Under the pieces are notes generated by a model, which had not been told where the DNA came from, made no database searches, and was given only the letters and a program-made list of their open reading frames with translations. The position numbers were made by a program, and so were the translations under genes. Positions 24,335-33,397 of a stretch of 64,000 nucleotides of DNA are shown piece by piece (the stretch's first letter is position 1; each line of letters starts with the position of its first letter). The stretch is taken from assembly GCA_030825115.1 (NCBI GenBank), contig JAPJQL010000012.1, forward strand, positions 1-64,000, in the 5' to 3' direction. This DNA comes from Lachnospiraceae bacterium. GTDB taxonomy: Bacteria; Bacillota; Clostridia; Lachnospirales; Lachnospiraceae.

Positions 24335-25122
24335 AAAAGCACACCTCCTGTCAGCCTGCCATAGAGAGCGATCACGAACCCCACTCCCATTGCAATGCAA
24401 AAAAACACAAGAACGGCATCCAGCATCCTGACGGAGCCTGAAATATAGTCCCCATCTGCCATGTCCCGGATCGCATTGGTGAATGCCATACCCGGAACCA
24501 TCAGGATGATGCCGCCGATCATCATGGATTCCAGATGAATCCCCGCCCCCGATTTGTACATCAGGATGCATAAAAATGTGACCAGCGCGCTGCCGACGAT
24601 GTTGCACACAATCTTAGAAAAAAACGGTTTGCCGATATACAGCAGATACCCGTACAAAAGAAAGCCGATCAGCAGCGAACACAGGGCGTCCTGCAGGTTT
24701 CCGCCAAACATGACAGAAAAGCACGCGCCGGTAATCCCTGCGGCGGCAATCTGGACCTTTTTTGAAAAGCCGGGCATGGCCTGAATCCGCTCCAGTTCCA
24801 TCTTTACTTCCTGAAGGGTACAGCAGCCCGCCTCAATCCTTCTGGAAAGCTGGTTTACCTCTGCCACCCGGCTTAGATTGGCATTGTTGACGGGTATCTG
24901 CTGGACTTTGGCAAATTCCGGTTCGTCTTCATCCCCCGAAGTCAGAAATATGCCATTGCTGAGCACAAATGCACTTGCCGATTTCAGCCCATAATAACGG
25001 CAGATACGATAAACCGTATCCTCCACCCGGAATATCTCGGCTCCGTTTTCCAGCAGAATTTTTCCTGCTTTCAATGCGACGAGCAGCACATCCCGCTGAC
25101 GCACCTGTTCTGTCTGTTCCAT
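24331..25122 (-). CDS. Threonine/serine exporter, large half (ThrE_1/DUF1212)
   Basis: A 263-aa protein. The N-terminal soluble region contains LLENGAEIFRVEDTV, the conserved ThrE_1 motif, and about five membrane segments follow from residue ~120, including MVPGMAFTNAIRDMADGD. The predicted role is proton-driven export of threonine/serine or similar small solutes; the true substrate is not known from sequence. Second gene of the minus-strand operon. Confidence 0.87.
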   Translation of the reverse strand: MEQTEQVRQRDVLLVALKAGKILLENGAEIFRVEDTVYRICRYYGLKSASAFVLSNGIFLTSGDEDEPEFAKVQQIPVNNANLSRVAEVNQLSRRIEAGCCTLQEVKMELERIQAMPGFSKKVQIAAAGITGACFSVMFGGNLQDALCSLLIGFLLYGYLLYIGKPFFSKIVCNIVGSALVTFLCILMYKSGAGIHLESMMIGGIILMVPGMAFTNAIRDMADGDYISGSVRMLDAVLVFFCIAMGVGFVIALYGRLTGGVLL

Positions 25123-25144
25123 AATCCGACCCCTCTGCCTGTAT

Positions 25145-25855
25145 TCAAATCAAAAACACCTGTCCTTCTTTTTGGATATCTGCAACTCTTTCCCGGTATT
25201 CAGAAGAAGCCGGAAGATCCTTTAAGCGCCCGATCACGGAGTAATCTTCCCAGAAGTGCATGGGAAATACCATGTCTGCCCCAACCTGCTCCATATACTC
25301 ATGAAGCCCCAGGTAAAACCATTCTTCCAGACGTCCGTCCAAGGGGACAAATGCTACATCCGGGTGAAAACCGCCGCTGCGGATCTGCTCCAGCTCTTTT
25401 TTATAATTGGCATGCATGTTGTTGTTCCATGCCTTTGTCTCTCCGTTCCAACGCCAGTCGTTTAAGTCTCCGGCGTGGTAGATGGTTTGTCCTTCGCATT
25501 CTACCATAAACGCGACGCCTTCATCGGTTGATTTGAACGCGGTAACACGCAGGTTGCCATATTCCTCGATCTCCAATTCCTCACCAGGGCCGATAAATTC
25601 CGTGCATCCGTGCATTTCCTGCGGAACCCGGTTCTGCCAGATATCGTCTGAAAGCACATAGAAGATATGAGGATACTGCCTGGCCAGATCGAATATGCAG
25701 GGAGAAAAATGATCTCCGTGGCGGTGGCTTGCGAACACAATAAGGGTCTTGTCCTTTGCCAGAGCAGGCAGAGGGCCGTCTGTATAGTCAAATAAAAGAA
25801 GTACCTGTTCCAGCTCCACGAGGAAGCTGCTGTGATGAATGTAAGTGATTTTCAT
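25145..25855 (-). CDS. MBL-fold metal-dependent hydrolase
   Basis: A 236-aa metallo-beta-lactamase-fold protein. The zinc motif HxHxDH is present as SHRHGDH (H44, H46, D48, H49), followed by IYHAGDLNDW (the second metal-site segment) and PMHFWED as the last histidine region. It resembles the UlaG-like or small broad-specificity group; the substrate is unknown. It starts the operon MBL-ThrE_1-ThrE_2-pyrC-yjjG, with a 22-base gap to ThrE_1. Confidence 0.85.
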   Translation of the reverse strand: MKITYIHHSSFLVELEQVLLLFDYTDGPLPALAKDKTLIVFASHRHGDHFSPCIFDLARQYPHIFYVLSDDIWQNRVPQEMHGCTEFIGPGEELEIEEYGNLRVTAFKSTDEGVAFMVECEGQTIYHAGDLNDWRWNGETKAWNNNMHANYKKELEQIRSGGFHPDVAFVPLDGRLEEWFYLGLHEYMEQVGADMVFPMHFWEDYSVIGRLKDLPASSEYRERVADIQKEGQVFLI

Positions 25856-26045
25856 ATGATTGCACCTGTATGATGTGGTTAATAGCTGCTACTTAGAATA
25901 TTACCATAATTCGGCTTAAAATAACAGCCATATTGAACGTTGTTTAAAAAGGAAAGGATATCCGTTCGCGGATAACTTCGCAATTGATTTTTCTGACCCA
26001 TTGTGATAGCATATCCATATAAGGGTAATTGAAGGAGGATTGGGT

Positions 26046-26282
26046 ATGGATATTGCCGAGATGAGAAAAAGGAAGAAAGAAGCAGGTCTGACCAATGCCC
26101 GGATCGCCGAGCTCTCAGGCGTTCCGTTCAGTACGGTCAACAAGGTATTTTCGGGAGCGACAGATAATCCGAGATATCGGACCTACCTTGCAATTGAAGC
26201 GGTATTGCGCGAAGCAGGGGAGAACGGCGGGGACGGCAGCCGGGAAGAAGAAGGGCAAAGCTGTATCGAAAGCTGTCTGTGA
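26046..26282 (+). CDS. Small helix-turn-helix (XRE-like) DNA-binding protein
   Basis: A 78-aa protein. MRKRKKEAGLTNARIAELSGVPFSTVNKVFSG has the XRE helix-turn-helix pattern, and RTYLAIEAVL is the usual fourth helix. The short acidic tail carries no extra domain. ATG 26046 follows GGAGGATTGGGT; the TTG at 26040 is less likely. It stands alone, ending in a strong terminator. The upstream 190 bases hold a small perfect hairpin, ATCCG-TTCG-CGGAT (about 25960-25973), of unknown role. Confidence 0.8.
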   Translation: MDIAEMRKRKKEAGLTNARIAELSGVPFSTVNKVFSGATDNPRYRTYLAIEAVLREAGENGGDGSREEEGQSCIESCL

Positions 26283-26285
26283 ATG

Positions 26286-26329
26286 AAAATGCTGTGAAAT
26301 CCAGACCGCGGATTTCACAGCATTTTTTA
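26286..26329. terminator. Bidirectional terminator between HTH gene and DUF378 gene
   Basis: A perfect 16-bp stem AAATGCTGTGAAATCC/GGATTTCACAGCATTT with a T-run on the plus side and an A-rich start that gives a T-run on the minus side. Confidence 0.93.
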
Positions 26330-26345
26330 CTCATATCTTCTTTTT

Positions 26346-26555
26346 TTATGCTTCTGCATTGCCGTTTCCCATATAAAAACTAATCAGATAAAGTCCGCAC
26401 AGCCCAACCAGTGCATAGATGATTCTGGACAGCCAGGACATGCTCCCAAACAGGAATGCAACCAGGTTGAAATCGAAAAATCCTACCAGTCCCCAGTTGA
26501 CTGCACCGATGATTGCGATGGTCAATGCTGTATAATCCAGTGCTTTATTTCTCAT
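26346..26555 (-). CDS. DUF378 small membrane protein
   Basis: A 69-aa protein with two membrane helices. IGAVNWGLVGFFDFNLVAFLFG and IIYALVGLCGLYLI are the DUF378 (YuzA-like) signature. Function unknown. A GGAGG site lies 7 bases before the ATG. Confidence 0.88.
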   Translation of the reverse strand: MRNKALDYTALTIAIIGAVNWGLVGFFDFNLVAFLFGSMSWLSRIIYALVGLCGLYLISFYMGNGNAEA

Positions 26556-26646
26556 GGCAATACCTCCTTTTCATATCGGTAGTATGTACCAATATTTGAA
26601 GTTTATACATGAGAAATCCGGGTTTCTTGCAAATAGAGAGCTGATT

Positions 26647-27753
26647 TTAGTTGGACTTTACTTCCTTCCACAAATTGTTGTATACGGTGTCTACCTCATC
26701 TCCAAGATAGTTGAATACTTCACTGTCTTTCAGCGAGTCAATATCAGGGAAGACAGACTTGTTGTTTTTTGTCTCCTCATCCAGAAGGTCATAAGCGCCT
26801 TTGTTCGGGGTAGCATAGGTGATATACTCAAAATTCGCCTTTGCGATCTCCGGTCTGCACAGGAAGTCGATCCATTTTTCAGCGTTTTCCTTGTTCTTTG
26901 CATTGGCAGGGATCACCCAGCTGTCCAGCCACAGGTTCGTACCTTCTTCCGGGATCACATAATCCAGGGAATAATCCAGACCCAGGTCTTCTACCTCATC
27001 CTGGATGTATAAAAGCTCACCGGAATAGATGACGCCCACGGCTGCCTCGCCGCCGATCATCTTATCACGCACCTGGTCGATGACGTAAGCCTGAACCAGA
27101 GGTTTCTGCGCAATCAGATCCTGCTTTGCCTGCTGAAGTTCTGCTTCATTTTCCGTGTTCATGGAGTGGCCGTTCTTTTTCAGTGCAACCATAAATGCGT
27201 CGCGGACGCTGTCCTGCATCAGAATCTCGCCGCTCAGCTTTTTATCCCACAGATCTGCCCAGGAAGTCGGCGCATCCACGCCCAGTTCTTCCAGACGTTT
27301 TGTGTTGTAGATGATGCCCACCGTGCCCCAGCAGTACGGTACGGAGTACTTATTGTCCGGGTCAAAGGCCTTTGACATCTCCATATAAGCCGGGTCGATC
27401 TCTTTTACGTTTGGCACGTTGTCGAAGTTGATCTCGGCAAGCAGGCCGTTTTCCAGCATTTTCTGGATCATGTAGTCGGACGGGCATACCACGTCATAGT
27501 TGATGGCGCCTGCCTCGATGATAGGGTACATCTCTTCATTTGTTTCAAACAGGTCGTAGGTGACTTCGATACCGGTTTCCTCTTCAAACTGGTCAATTAC
27601 GGATTCGTCGATGTATTCGCCCCAGTTGTAGACATACAGTTCCCCGGCATCTTTGCTTCCGGTCTTGCCGCCCTGGGAAGCGCTTCCGCAGCCGGTCATG
27701 GTCGTGGCGGCGGCAACGGCCGCCAGGGTCAGTGCAAACAGTCTCTTTTTCAT
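26647..27753 (-). CDS. potD: Spermidine/putrescine-binding lipoprotein
   Basis: Solute receptor of the polyamine ABC importer, 368 aa. The lipoprotein signal ends in MTGC, with lipidated Cys22. The mature part starts ELYVYNWGEYIDESVIDQFEEETGI, the PotD/PotF hallmark, and contains VCPSDYMIQKM and NLWLDSWVIPANAKN, which line the polyamine site in the family. Last gene of the pot operon, 15 bases after potC. Confidence 0.95.
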   Translation of the reverse strand: MKKRLFALTLAAVAAATTMTGCGSASQGGKTGSKDAGELYVYNWGEYIDESVIDQFEEETGIEVTYDLFETNEEMYPIIEAGAINYDVVCPSDYMIQKMLENGLLAEINFDNVPNVKEIDPAYMEMSKAFDPDNKYSVPYCWGTVGIIYNTKRLEELGVDAPTSWADLWDKKLSGEILMQDSVRDAFMVALKKNGHSMNTENEAELQQAKQDLIAQKPLVQAYVIDQVRDKMIGGEAAVGVIYSGELLYIQDEVEDLGLDYSLDYVIPEEGTNLWLDSWVIPANAKNKENAEKWIDFLCRPEIAKANFEYITYATPNKGAYDLLDEETKNNKSVFPDIDSLKDSEVFNYLGDEVDTVYNNLWKEVKSN

Positions 27754-27768
27754 AGTCAGTCTCCTCTT

Positions 27769-28563
27769 TTACGATTGTTTTTGCCGTTTCGGTGCAAAGT
27801 TGCTGATTAACAGCAGTACCAGCACGGTGACAAAGATAACAGTGGAAAGCGCATACATGGATGGCTTAATGCCCCGGCGTACCTCGCTGTATATGAGGGT
27901 CGACAGGGTGTTGATGCCTGCGCCGCGGGTAAAATGGGTGATGATGAAGTCGTCCAGCGACATCGTAAACGCCAGCAAAAAGCCGGAGAGGACGCCGGGA
28001 AGGATATCCGGGAACACCACCTTGAAAAATGCCTGAACCGGACCTGCGCCCAGGTCCATCGCCGCCTCATAAGTCGAGCGGCTGGTCTGCTTGAGCTTGG
28101 GCATCACGCTCAGGATCACATATGGAATATTGAACGTAATATGTGCGATCAGGATGGTCTTAAATCCCAGGGAAATCCCGAATGCGATAAAGGCGAGCAT
28201 CAGCGAGATTCCGGTCACGATATCGGCGTTCAGCATCGGGATGTTGGTGATTCCCATCACGATGGTTTTTGGAACCTGTTTCATCTTATTGATGGCGATG
28301 GATGCCGCAGTCCCGATGACCGTGGCGATCAGAGCCGACAAAAATGCGATCGCCAGCGTATTGTACAGGGCGTCCATGATATTGCGGCTGGCAAACATCT
28401 CCGTGTACCACCGCAGGGTGAACCCGCCCCACTGGGTGCGGGATTTGGAGCTGTTGAAGGACAGGACCATCATGGTGGCGATCGGGGCGTATAAAAAGAC
28501 CATGATCACGACAAGATAGAAATCCTGCCATATTTTTTTGAGGTTTTGTCTCAGTCTTGTCAT
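27769..28563 (-). CDS. potC: Spermidine/putrescine ABC permease PotC
   Basis: A 264-aa inner-membrane permease with six segments. The coupling-loop EAA motif appears as YEAAMDLGAGPVQAFFKVVFPDILPG. Its ATG shares one base with the potB stop (TGATG), indicating coupled translation. Confidence 0.93.
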   Translation of the reverse strand: MTRLRQNLKKIWQDFYLVVIMVFLYAPIATMMVLSFNSSKSRTQWGGFTLRWYTEMFASRNIMDALYNTLAIAFLSALIATVIGTAASIAINKMKQVPKTIVMGITNIPMLNADIVTGISLMLAFIAFGISLGFKTILIAHITFNIPYVILSVMPKLKQTSRSTYEAAMDLGAGPVQAFFKVVFPDILPGVLSGFLLAFTMSLDDFIITHFTRGAGINTLSTLIYSEVRRGIKPSMYALSTVIFVTVLVLLLISNFAPKRQKQS

Positions 28564-29375
28564 CAGAATGCACTCCCTTCCCCGTTTTTATCATATTTGG
28601 CGATGAGGGCCATGCTGAGCAGGATAAATACCATCAGTACAAGGGACAGGCCGGAACCGAGATTCCAGTTGCTTCCTTTTGTAAACTCCTGTTCGATGAC
28701 ATTTCCGATCAGCAGGATCTTGCTGCCGCCCAGCAAATTGGAGATGACGAAGGTCGTCAGCGCAGGCACGAATACCATCGTGATCCCGCTGATGACGCCG
28801 GGAACGCTCAACGGGAACCAGATCCGGACCAGAGTCTGGAAAAAGTTTGCGCCCAGGTCTCTTGCAGCGTTGATGGTATTGTCGTCAATCTTGCAGAGCA
28901 CATTGTAGATTGGCAGCACCATGAACGGCAGGAAATTGTAGACCATGCCGAGGATGATTGCGCCGGGTGTATTGATTAGGCTCTGGGTCGGCAGATGAAG
29001 GGCGGTCAGGATGCCGTTGATGACACCGTTTTTCTCAAGCAGGGTCTGCCATGCAAGCGTGCGGAGCAGGAAATTCATCCACATCGGCAGGATGAAGATG
29101 AACACGATAAAGCTGCCCTGCCCGATGCCCCGGTTCCTCAAGATCATGGCAAGAGGATAGGCGAGCAGCAGACAGATGACCGTACTGACAAAAGACAGTC
29201 CGAGGGACAGCCAGAGCGCTTTTGCGTGCTCTGCCGTGGCGATGGACAGGATATTTGCCATCGTAAACGCCCCGGTCTTGTCGGTCATTCCATAATATAC
29301 GATAAGGAGCAGAGGGATCACGATAAATCCCACCATCCAGAGCAGGTAAGGACCTGCAAGCAGTTTTTTACTCAT
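28563..29375 (-). CDS. potB: Spermidine/putrescine ABC permease PotB
   Basis: A 270-aa permease, partner of PotC. The EAA-type loop reads INAARDLGANFFQTLVRIWFPLSVPG. I chose ATG 29375 (MSKKLLAGPYLL), which overlaps the end of potA by 8 bases; an in-frame ATG 21 bases upstream is the alternative. Confidence 0.92.
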   Translation of the reverse strand: MSKKLLAGPYLLWMVGFIVIPLLLIVYYGMTDKTGAFTMANILSIATAEHAKALWLSLGLSFVSTVICLLLAYPLAMILRNRGIGQGSFIVFIFILPMWMNFLLRTLAWQTLLEKNGVINGILTALHLPTQSLINTPGAIILGMVYNFLPFMVLPIYNVLCKIDDNTINAARDLGANFFQTLVRIWFPLSVPGVISGITMVFVPALTTFVISNLLGGSKILLIGNVIEQEFTKGSNWNLGSGLSLVLMVFILLSMALIAKYDKNGEGSAF

Positions 29376-30444
29376 TGACTCCCACAGCCTCCTCATCTTC
29401 CGATGCAGGCTTGTTCATGATCTGGATATCGAAGGGGTCAACGTGGATTCCCACTTCTTTGCCCACCGGGCACATATCCGTCGAGTGAACCAGCCATTCA
29501 AATCCATCCGGAGTAGTAACTTCCATCTCATAGTGTACGCCTTTGAAGATCAGGTGGGTACATACGCCGGTCAGCGTACCCTGGGAGGGCTCTACCAGGT
29601 CGATGTCCTCCGGCCGGATCACGACGTCTACCGGTTTGTTGACGCCGAATCCCTTATCGACGCAGGCAAACTTCGCGCCGAAGATCTCCACCAGCTCGTC
29701 CCGCAGCATGATGCCGGGGACGATGTTGCTTTCCCCGATAAAATCTGCGACAAATGCGTTCTCCGGCTCGTTGTAGATCTGCTCCGGCGTTCCCATCTGC
29801 TGGATGTAACCCTGGTTCATGACCACGATGGTGTCGGACATGGTCAGCGCCTCCTCCTGGTCGTGGGTGACATAGATAAAGGTGATGCCAAGCTCATTTT
29901 TTAAACGGATCAGCTCATACTGCATATCCTGGCGCAGCTTTAAGTCCAGGGCCCCCAGCGGTTCGTCGAGAAGCAGTACCCTTGGCTCGTTTACGATGGC
30001 GCGGGCGATGGCGATCCGCTGCTGCTGACCGCCGCTCAGGGAATCTACGGTACGCTTTTCGTATCCGTCCAGATTCACCAGTTTTAATGCATACTTGATC
30101 TTATCTTCGATGTAAGCCTTCGGTTTATTTTTGATCTTTAATCCAAAGGCGATGTTTTCCGCGATATTCATATGGGTGAACAGCGCATACTTCTGGAATA
30201 CGGTGTTGAGCTGACGTTTGTTCGGCGGAATCTTGCCGATATCCATGCCGTCGAAGATCACCTTGCCGGTGTCGGCCGTCTCAAAGCCGCCGATGATACG
30301 CAGTGTGGTCGTCTTGCCGCAGCCGCTGGGGCCGAGCAGGGTGACAAAGGTGTTCTCTTTTACGGCGAGGTTTAAATCATCCAGGACCATCGTCCCGTCA
30401 AAACTTTTGGAAATGTTCACTAAATCAATCAAAGGCTGAGCCAT
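29368..30444 (-). CDS. potA: Spermidine/putrescine ABC ATPase PotA
   Basis: ATP-hydrolysing subunit of the polyamine importer, 358 aa. Walker A is GPSGCGKTT, the Q-loop is FQKYALF, the signature LSGGQQQRIAIARA, Walker B VLLLDEPLGALD and the switch histidine ITFIYVTHDQEEA. The C-terminal ~110 residues form the TOBE regulatory domain. ATG 30444 has AGGAGGAAC upstream; longer frames are unsupported. Confidence 0.95.
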   Translation of the reverse strand: MAQPLIDLVNISKSFDGTMVLDDLNLAVKENTFVTLLGPSGCGKTTTLRIIGGFETADTGKVIFDGMDIGKIPPNKRQLNTVFQKYALFTHMNIAENIAFGLKIKNKPKAYIEDKIKYALKLVNLDGYEKRTVDSLSGGQQQRIAIARAIVNEPRVLLLDEPLGALDLKLRQDMQYELIRLKNELGITFIYVTHDQEEALTMSDTIVVMNQGYIQQMGTPEQIYNEPENAFVADFIGESNIVPGIMLRDELVEIFGAKFACVDKGFGVNKPVDVVIRPEDIDLVEPSQGTLTGVCTHLIFKGVHYEMEVTTPDGFEWLVHSTDMCPVGKEVGIHVDPFDIQIMNKPASEDEEAVGVNE

Positions 30445-30473
30445 CTTATGTTCCTCCTGGTCAAGGGTAATAA

Positions 30474-31007
30474 TCAGAAGCTTGGCGGGGAGCTGACCCA
30501 CAGGATGACAGCGCCCGACTTGCTGGTAAGGTAGTGTTTTTTGTCTGGTACGAAATAGAAGGACTCGCCTTTTTTAGCCTTGTAGGTCTTGCTTCCAAGG
30601 TGGATGGAGATGCTTCCCTGCATCACATAACCGAATTCTTCGCCTTCATGGGGATTATCCGGGTAGGTCTCGCCGCCGGCTTCCAGTGTCAGCATGATGG
30701 GCTCCATCACGTTCTTCTGGGCATTGGGGATAATCCATTTGATTTCATTCTTTAAGTCTGTGTCGTGTTTCTCAAAATAATCATTTTTTCCGAATACGAT
30801 CTGTTCTTCCGGCGTCTCGTTGAAAAATTCGCCGATGGAGGTCCCAAGGCACTGCAGGATATCCATCAATGTTGCGATGGAGGGAGATGTCAGGTCGCGT
30901 TCAAGCTGAGAGATAAATCCCTTTGACAGCTCTGCGCGGTCGGCAAGCTCTTCCTGCGTAAGTCCCTTGAGGACCCGGAGTTCTTTCAGTTTTGCGCCAA
31001 TGCTCAT
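30474..31007 (-). CDS. XRE-cupin transcriptional regulator, probable polyamine regulator
   Basis: A 177-aa protein. Residues ~7-62 form an XRE helix-turn-helix (LTQEELADRAELSKGFISQLERD), and residues ~105-172 a cupin barrel (PHEGEEFGYVMQGSISIHLG, then the second cupin motif). The same layout occurs in PuuR, the putrescine-responsive repressor. It is the first gene of the pot operon, 29 bases before potA, so autoregulation with polyamine as the cupin ligand is a strong inference. ATG 31007, GGAGGG site upstream. Confidence 0.88.
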   Translation of the reverse strand: MSIGAKLKELRVLKGLTQEELADRAELSKGFISQLERDLTSPSIATLMDILQCLGTSIGEFFNETPEEQIVFGKNDYFEKHDTDLKNEIKWIIPNAQKNVMEPIMLTLEAGGETYPDNPHEGEEFGYVMQGSISIHLGSKTYKAKKGESFYFVPDKKHYLTSKSGAVILWVSSPPSF

Positions 31008-31026
31008 ATGTTCCCTCCAAAAACTA

Positions 31027-31056
31027 AAACTTTACTTAAAGTTTACTAATACTAAC
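31027..31056. promoter_or_regulatory. Palindromic operator candidate near the pot regulator start
   Basis: AAACTTTA-CT-TAAAGTTT at 31027-31044 is an 8-bp-arm palindrome, overlapping GTTTACTAATACTAAC at 31041-31056. The latter resembles the second site at 31079-31095 with one base missing. It lies in the leader of the regulator-pot transcript. Confidence 0.55.
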
Positions 31057-31078
31057 TGATTGTAAAAATAATTAAAAA

Positions 31079-31137
31079 GTTTAGTAATAATAAACAAGCA
31101 GCAAATCTTATTATACAGAAATTTCTTCCGCTGTCAA
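31079..31137 (-). promoter_or_regulatory. Promoter and operator of the regulator-potABCD operon
   Basis: On the minus strand, TTGACA (31137-31132), a 16-base spacer and TATAAT (31115-31110). Just downstream of the predicted start lies the 17-bp near-palindrome GTTTAGTAATAATAAAC (31095-31079). A repressor bound there would block transcription. The neighbouring XRE-cupin protein is the obvious candidate to bind it. Confidence 0.7.
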
Positions 31138-31229
31138 TAGATTGTGAATAGATTTTTTGAGGAATGTGTGATATGATAAAACCAATTCAGAAAAGTTATG
31201 AAAAAGCATGGTTTGAGGAGGATATATTG

Positions 31230-32291
31230 ATGGCGGCGAAAGGAAAGTACATGGCTTATGTAGGGTCCTACTCCTACAATGGAAAATCAAAGGGAATCAC
31301 CGTGTTTGACGTGGATGTGGAGAAGGGGATTTTCAAGGAGCGGTGTGAGGTGGAAGTGGACAACTCCTCCTATGTCGTTCCCTCCAGTGACGGGAAGACA
31401 CTGTATTCCATAGCAGATGAGGGCGTTGTGGCATTCCGCATCCTGGAGAACGGAAGCCTGTCCAGGCTCAACAGCGCCAAGATCAAGGGAATGAGAGGCT
31501 GTCATCTGTCAACGGACGGCAAGGACAAGTATATTTTTGTATCTGGATTTCATGACGGCAAGTCCACGATCCTGCGCCTCAGACGCGACGGAGGCGTCGG
31601 CGAGATCGTAGACGGCGTATATCACAAAGGCCTGGGAAGCGTGGCAGAGCGTAATTTCCGCCCCCACGTGTCCTGTACCCGCCGGACGCCGGACGGGAAG
31701 TTCGTGATGATCTGCGATTCCGGTTTGGACCAGGTGAAGGTCTATAAGTTCAATGACAAAGATGAGAAGCTGATTCAGGTCGATACGATTCCCTGTGACC
31801 TGGAGTCTGCGCCGAAGTGTTTCCGGTTCAGCTCAGACGGAAAGTTCATCTATCTGATGTATGAACAGAAGAATGTGATCGATGTATTTACCTACAACAG
31901 CGGAGACCGCGTGCCGGTGATTGAGAAGATCCAGACCGTCCCGACGGCCAGCGAGAAGAGAAGCCACCTGACTGCGGCATGTTCCATGCGGTTTTCCAGC
32001 GATGAGTCCCACCTGTTCTGCGGCAATGCGGGAGATGAGACTGTGGCGGTCTATGACAGGGACAAAAAGACAGGGCTGTTAAAGATGATCTGCTGCCTTC
32101 CGATCAGCGGGGAATATCCGAAGGACATCGCCGTATTCCCGGATGACAGGCATATCGCGGTGATCAACCATGAGAGCGGCAGCATCACGTTTTTCAAGGT
32201 GGATTATGAGAAAGGTCTGCTGATCATGAGCAGCAAGGCGATCAAATGCAGCGAGCCAAACAGTTGTGCCATCGTGAAGGTGGGAGTCTGA
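31230..32291 (+). CDS. Lactonase family beta-propeller protein (6-phosphogluconolactonase-like)
   Basis: A 353-aa protein of the YbhE/Pgl seven-bladed propeller type (PF10282-like). Repeated blades show ...SSDGKxxY/F... patterns (VVPSSDGKTLYSIAD, RFSSDGKFIYLMYE, RFSSDESHLFCGN, VFPDDRHIAVINHESG). The likely reaction is hydrolysis of 6-phosphogluconolactone or another sugar lactone. ATG 31230 has GAGGAGG upstream; the longer frame from 31164 has no such site. It is followed by aroC after one base and by rpiB, so the operon mixes pentose-phosphate and shikimate functions. Confidence 0.82.
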   Translation: MAAKGKYMAYVGSYSYNGKSKGITVFDVDVEKGIFKERCEVEVDNSSYVVPSSDGKTLYSIADEGVVAFRILENGSLSRLNSAKIKGMRGCHLSTDGKDKYIFVSGFHDGKSTILRLRRDGGVGEIVDGVYHKGLGSVAERNFRPHVSCTRRTPDGKFVMICDSGLDQVKVYKFNDKDEKLIQVDTIPCDLESAPKCFRFSSDGKFIYLMYEQKNVIDVFTYNSGDRVPVIEKIQTVPTASEKRSHLTAACSMRFSSDESHLFCGNAGDETVAVYDRDKKTGLLKMICCLPISGEYPKDIAVFPDDRHIAVINHESGSITFFKVDYEKGLLIMSSKAIKCSEPNSCAIVKVGV

Positions 32292-32292
32292 C

Positions 32293-33369
32293 ATGGCGGG
32301 TTCGACATTTGGAACAGTATTCAGAATGATGACATGGGGGGAGTCTCACGGGAAAGGCGTCGGCGTTACGATCGACGGCTGCCCGGCGGGGCTTCCGCTG
32401 TGTGAAGCGGATATCCAGCAGTATCTGGACCGGAGAAAGCCGGGACAGAGCAAGTTCACCACGGCAAGGCAGGAGGGGGATCTGGTTGAGATCCTGTCAG
32501 GCGTATTTGAGGGCAAGACGACGGGGACTCCGATTGCGCTGATGGTGAGGAATCAGGACCAGAGGTCCCATGATTACAGCGCGATCATGGATGTATATCG
32601 TCCGGGTCATGCGGATTTTGGCTTTGATGAAAAGTACGGCTTTCGGGATTACCGGGGAGGCGGCAGGTCATCGGGCCGGGAGACGATTGGACGGGTGGCG
32701 GCAGGGGCTGTGGCAGTCAAACTGCTTGCACAGTACGGGATCACGGTGACCGCATATACAAAGAGCATCGGGGAATTTGAAGTCCAGCCTTCGCGGTTTG
32801 ACATAAAGGTCCGGGATGAGAACCGCCTGTATATGCCGGATGTAGTGGCGGCATCTGAGGCCGAAGAGTGGCTCGAACGGCTGATGGCGCAGAAGGACTC
32901 CGCAGGCGGCGTCGTAGAATGCGTCATAGACGGAGTTCCGGCCGGCGTCGGAGAGCCGGTGTTTGACAAGCTGGACGCCTGCCTGGCAAAGGCGGTGATG
33001 TCCATCGGCGCGGTGAAAGGTTTTGAGATCGGAGACGGGTTTGCAGCGGCAAGGTCCTGCGGCTCTGAGAACAACGACGCTTTTTATACAGATGAGGATG
33101 GAGTGGTCAGGAAACGGACCAATCATTCCGGCGGGATACTTGGCGGGATGAGCGATGGCAGTGAGATCATTCTGCGAGCGGCATTTAAACCAACCCCTTC
33201 CATCGCCCAGCCCCAGCAGACCGTGGACCGGAACGGGGAAAATGTGGAAATCAGCATTAAAGGCCGCCATGACCCGATCGTGGTCCCGCGGGCGGTAGTC
33301 GTGGTTGAGGCGATGGCAGCGCTGACCGTGGCAGACCTGCTGCTGCTTGGCAGGACTTCCAGAGTTTAA
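32293..33369 (+). CDS. aroC: Chorismate synthase
   Basis: Last common step of aromatic amino acid synthesis: EPSP to chorismate, with reduced FMN. The 358-aa protein has the N-terminal MMTWGESHGKGVGVTIDGCP signature, GRSSGRETIGRVAAGAVA, and the C-terminal motif RHDPIVVPRAVVV. It lies 1 base after the lactonase stop. Confidence 0.96.
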   Translation: MAGSTFGTVFRMMTWGESHGKGVGVTIDGCPAGLPLCEADIQQYLDRRKPGQSKFTTARQEGDLVEILSGVFEGKTTGTPIALMVRNQDQRSHDYSAIMDVYRPGHADFGFDEKYGFRDYRGGGRSSGRETIGRVAAGAVAVKLLAQYGITVTAYTKSIGEFEVQPSRFDIKVRDENRLYMPDVVAASEAEEWLERLMAQKDSAGGVVECVIDGVPAGVGEPVFDKLDACLAKAVMSIGAVKGFEIGDGFAAARSCGSENNDAFYTDEDGVVRKRTNHSGGILGGMSDGSEIILRAAFKPTPSIAQPQQTVDRNGENVEISIKGRHDPIVVPRAVVVVEAMAALTVADLLLLGRTSRV

Positions 33370-33397
33370 ATTAATGAAATGATGAGGAGATGAAAAG

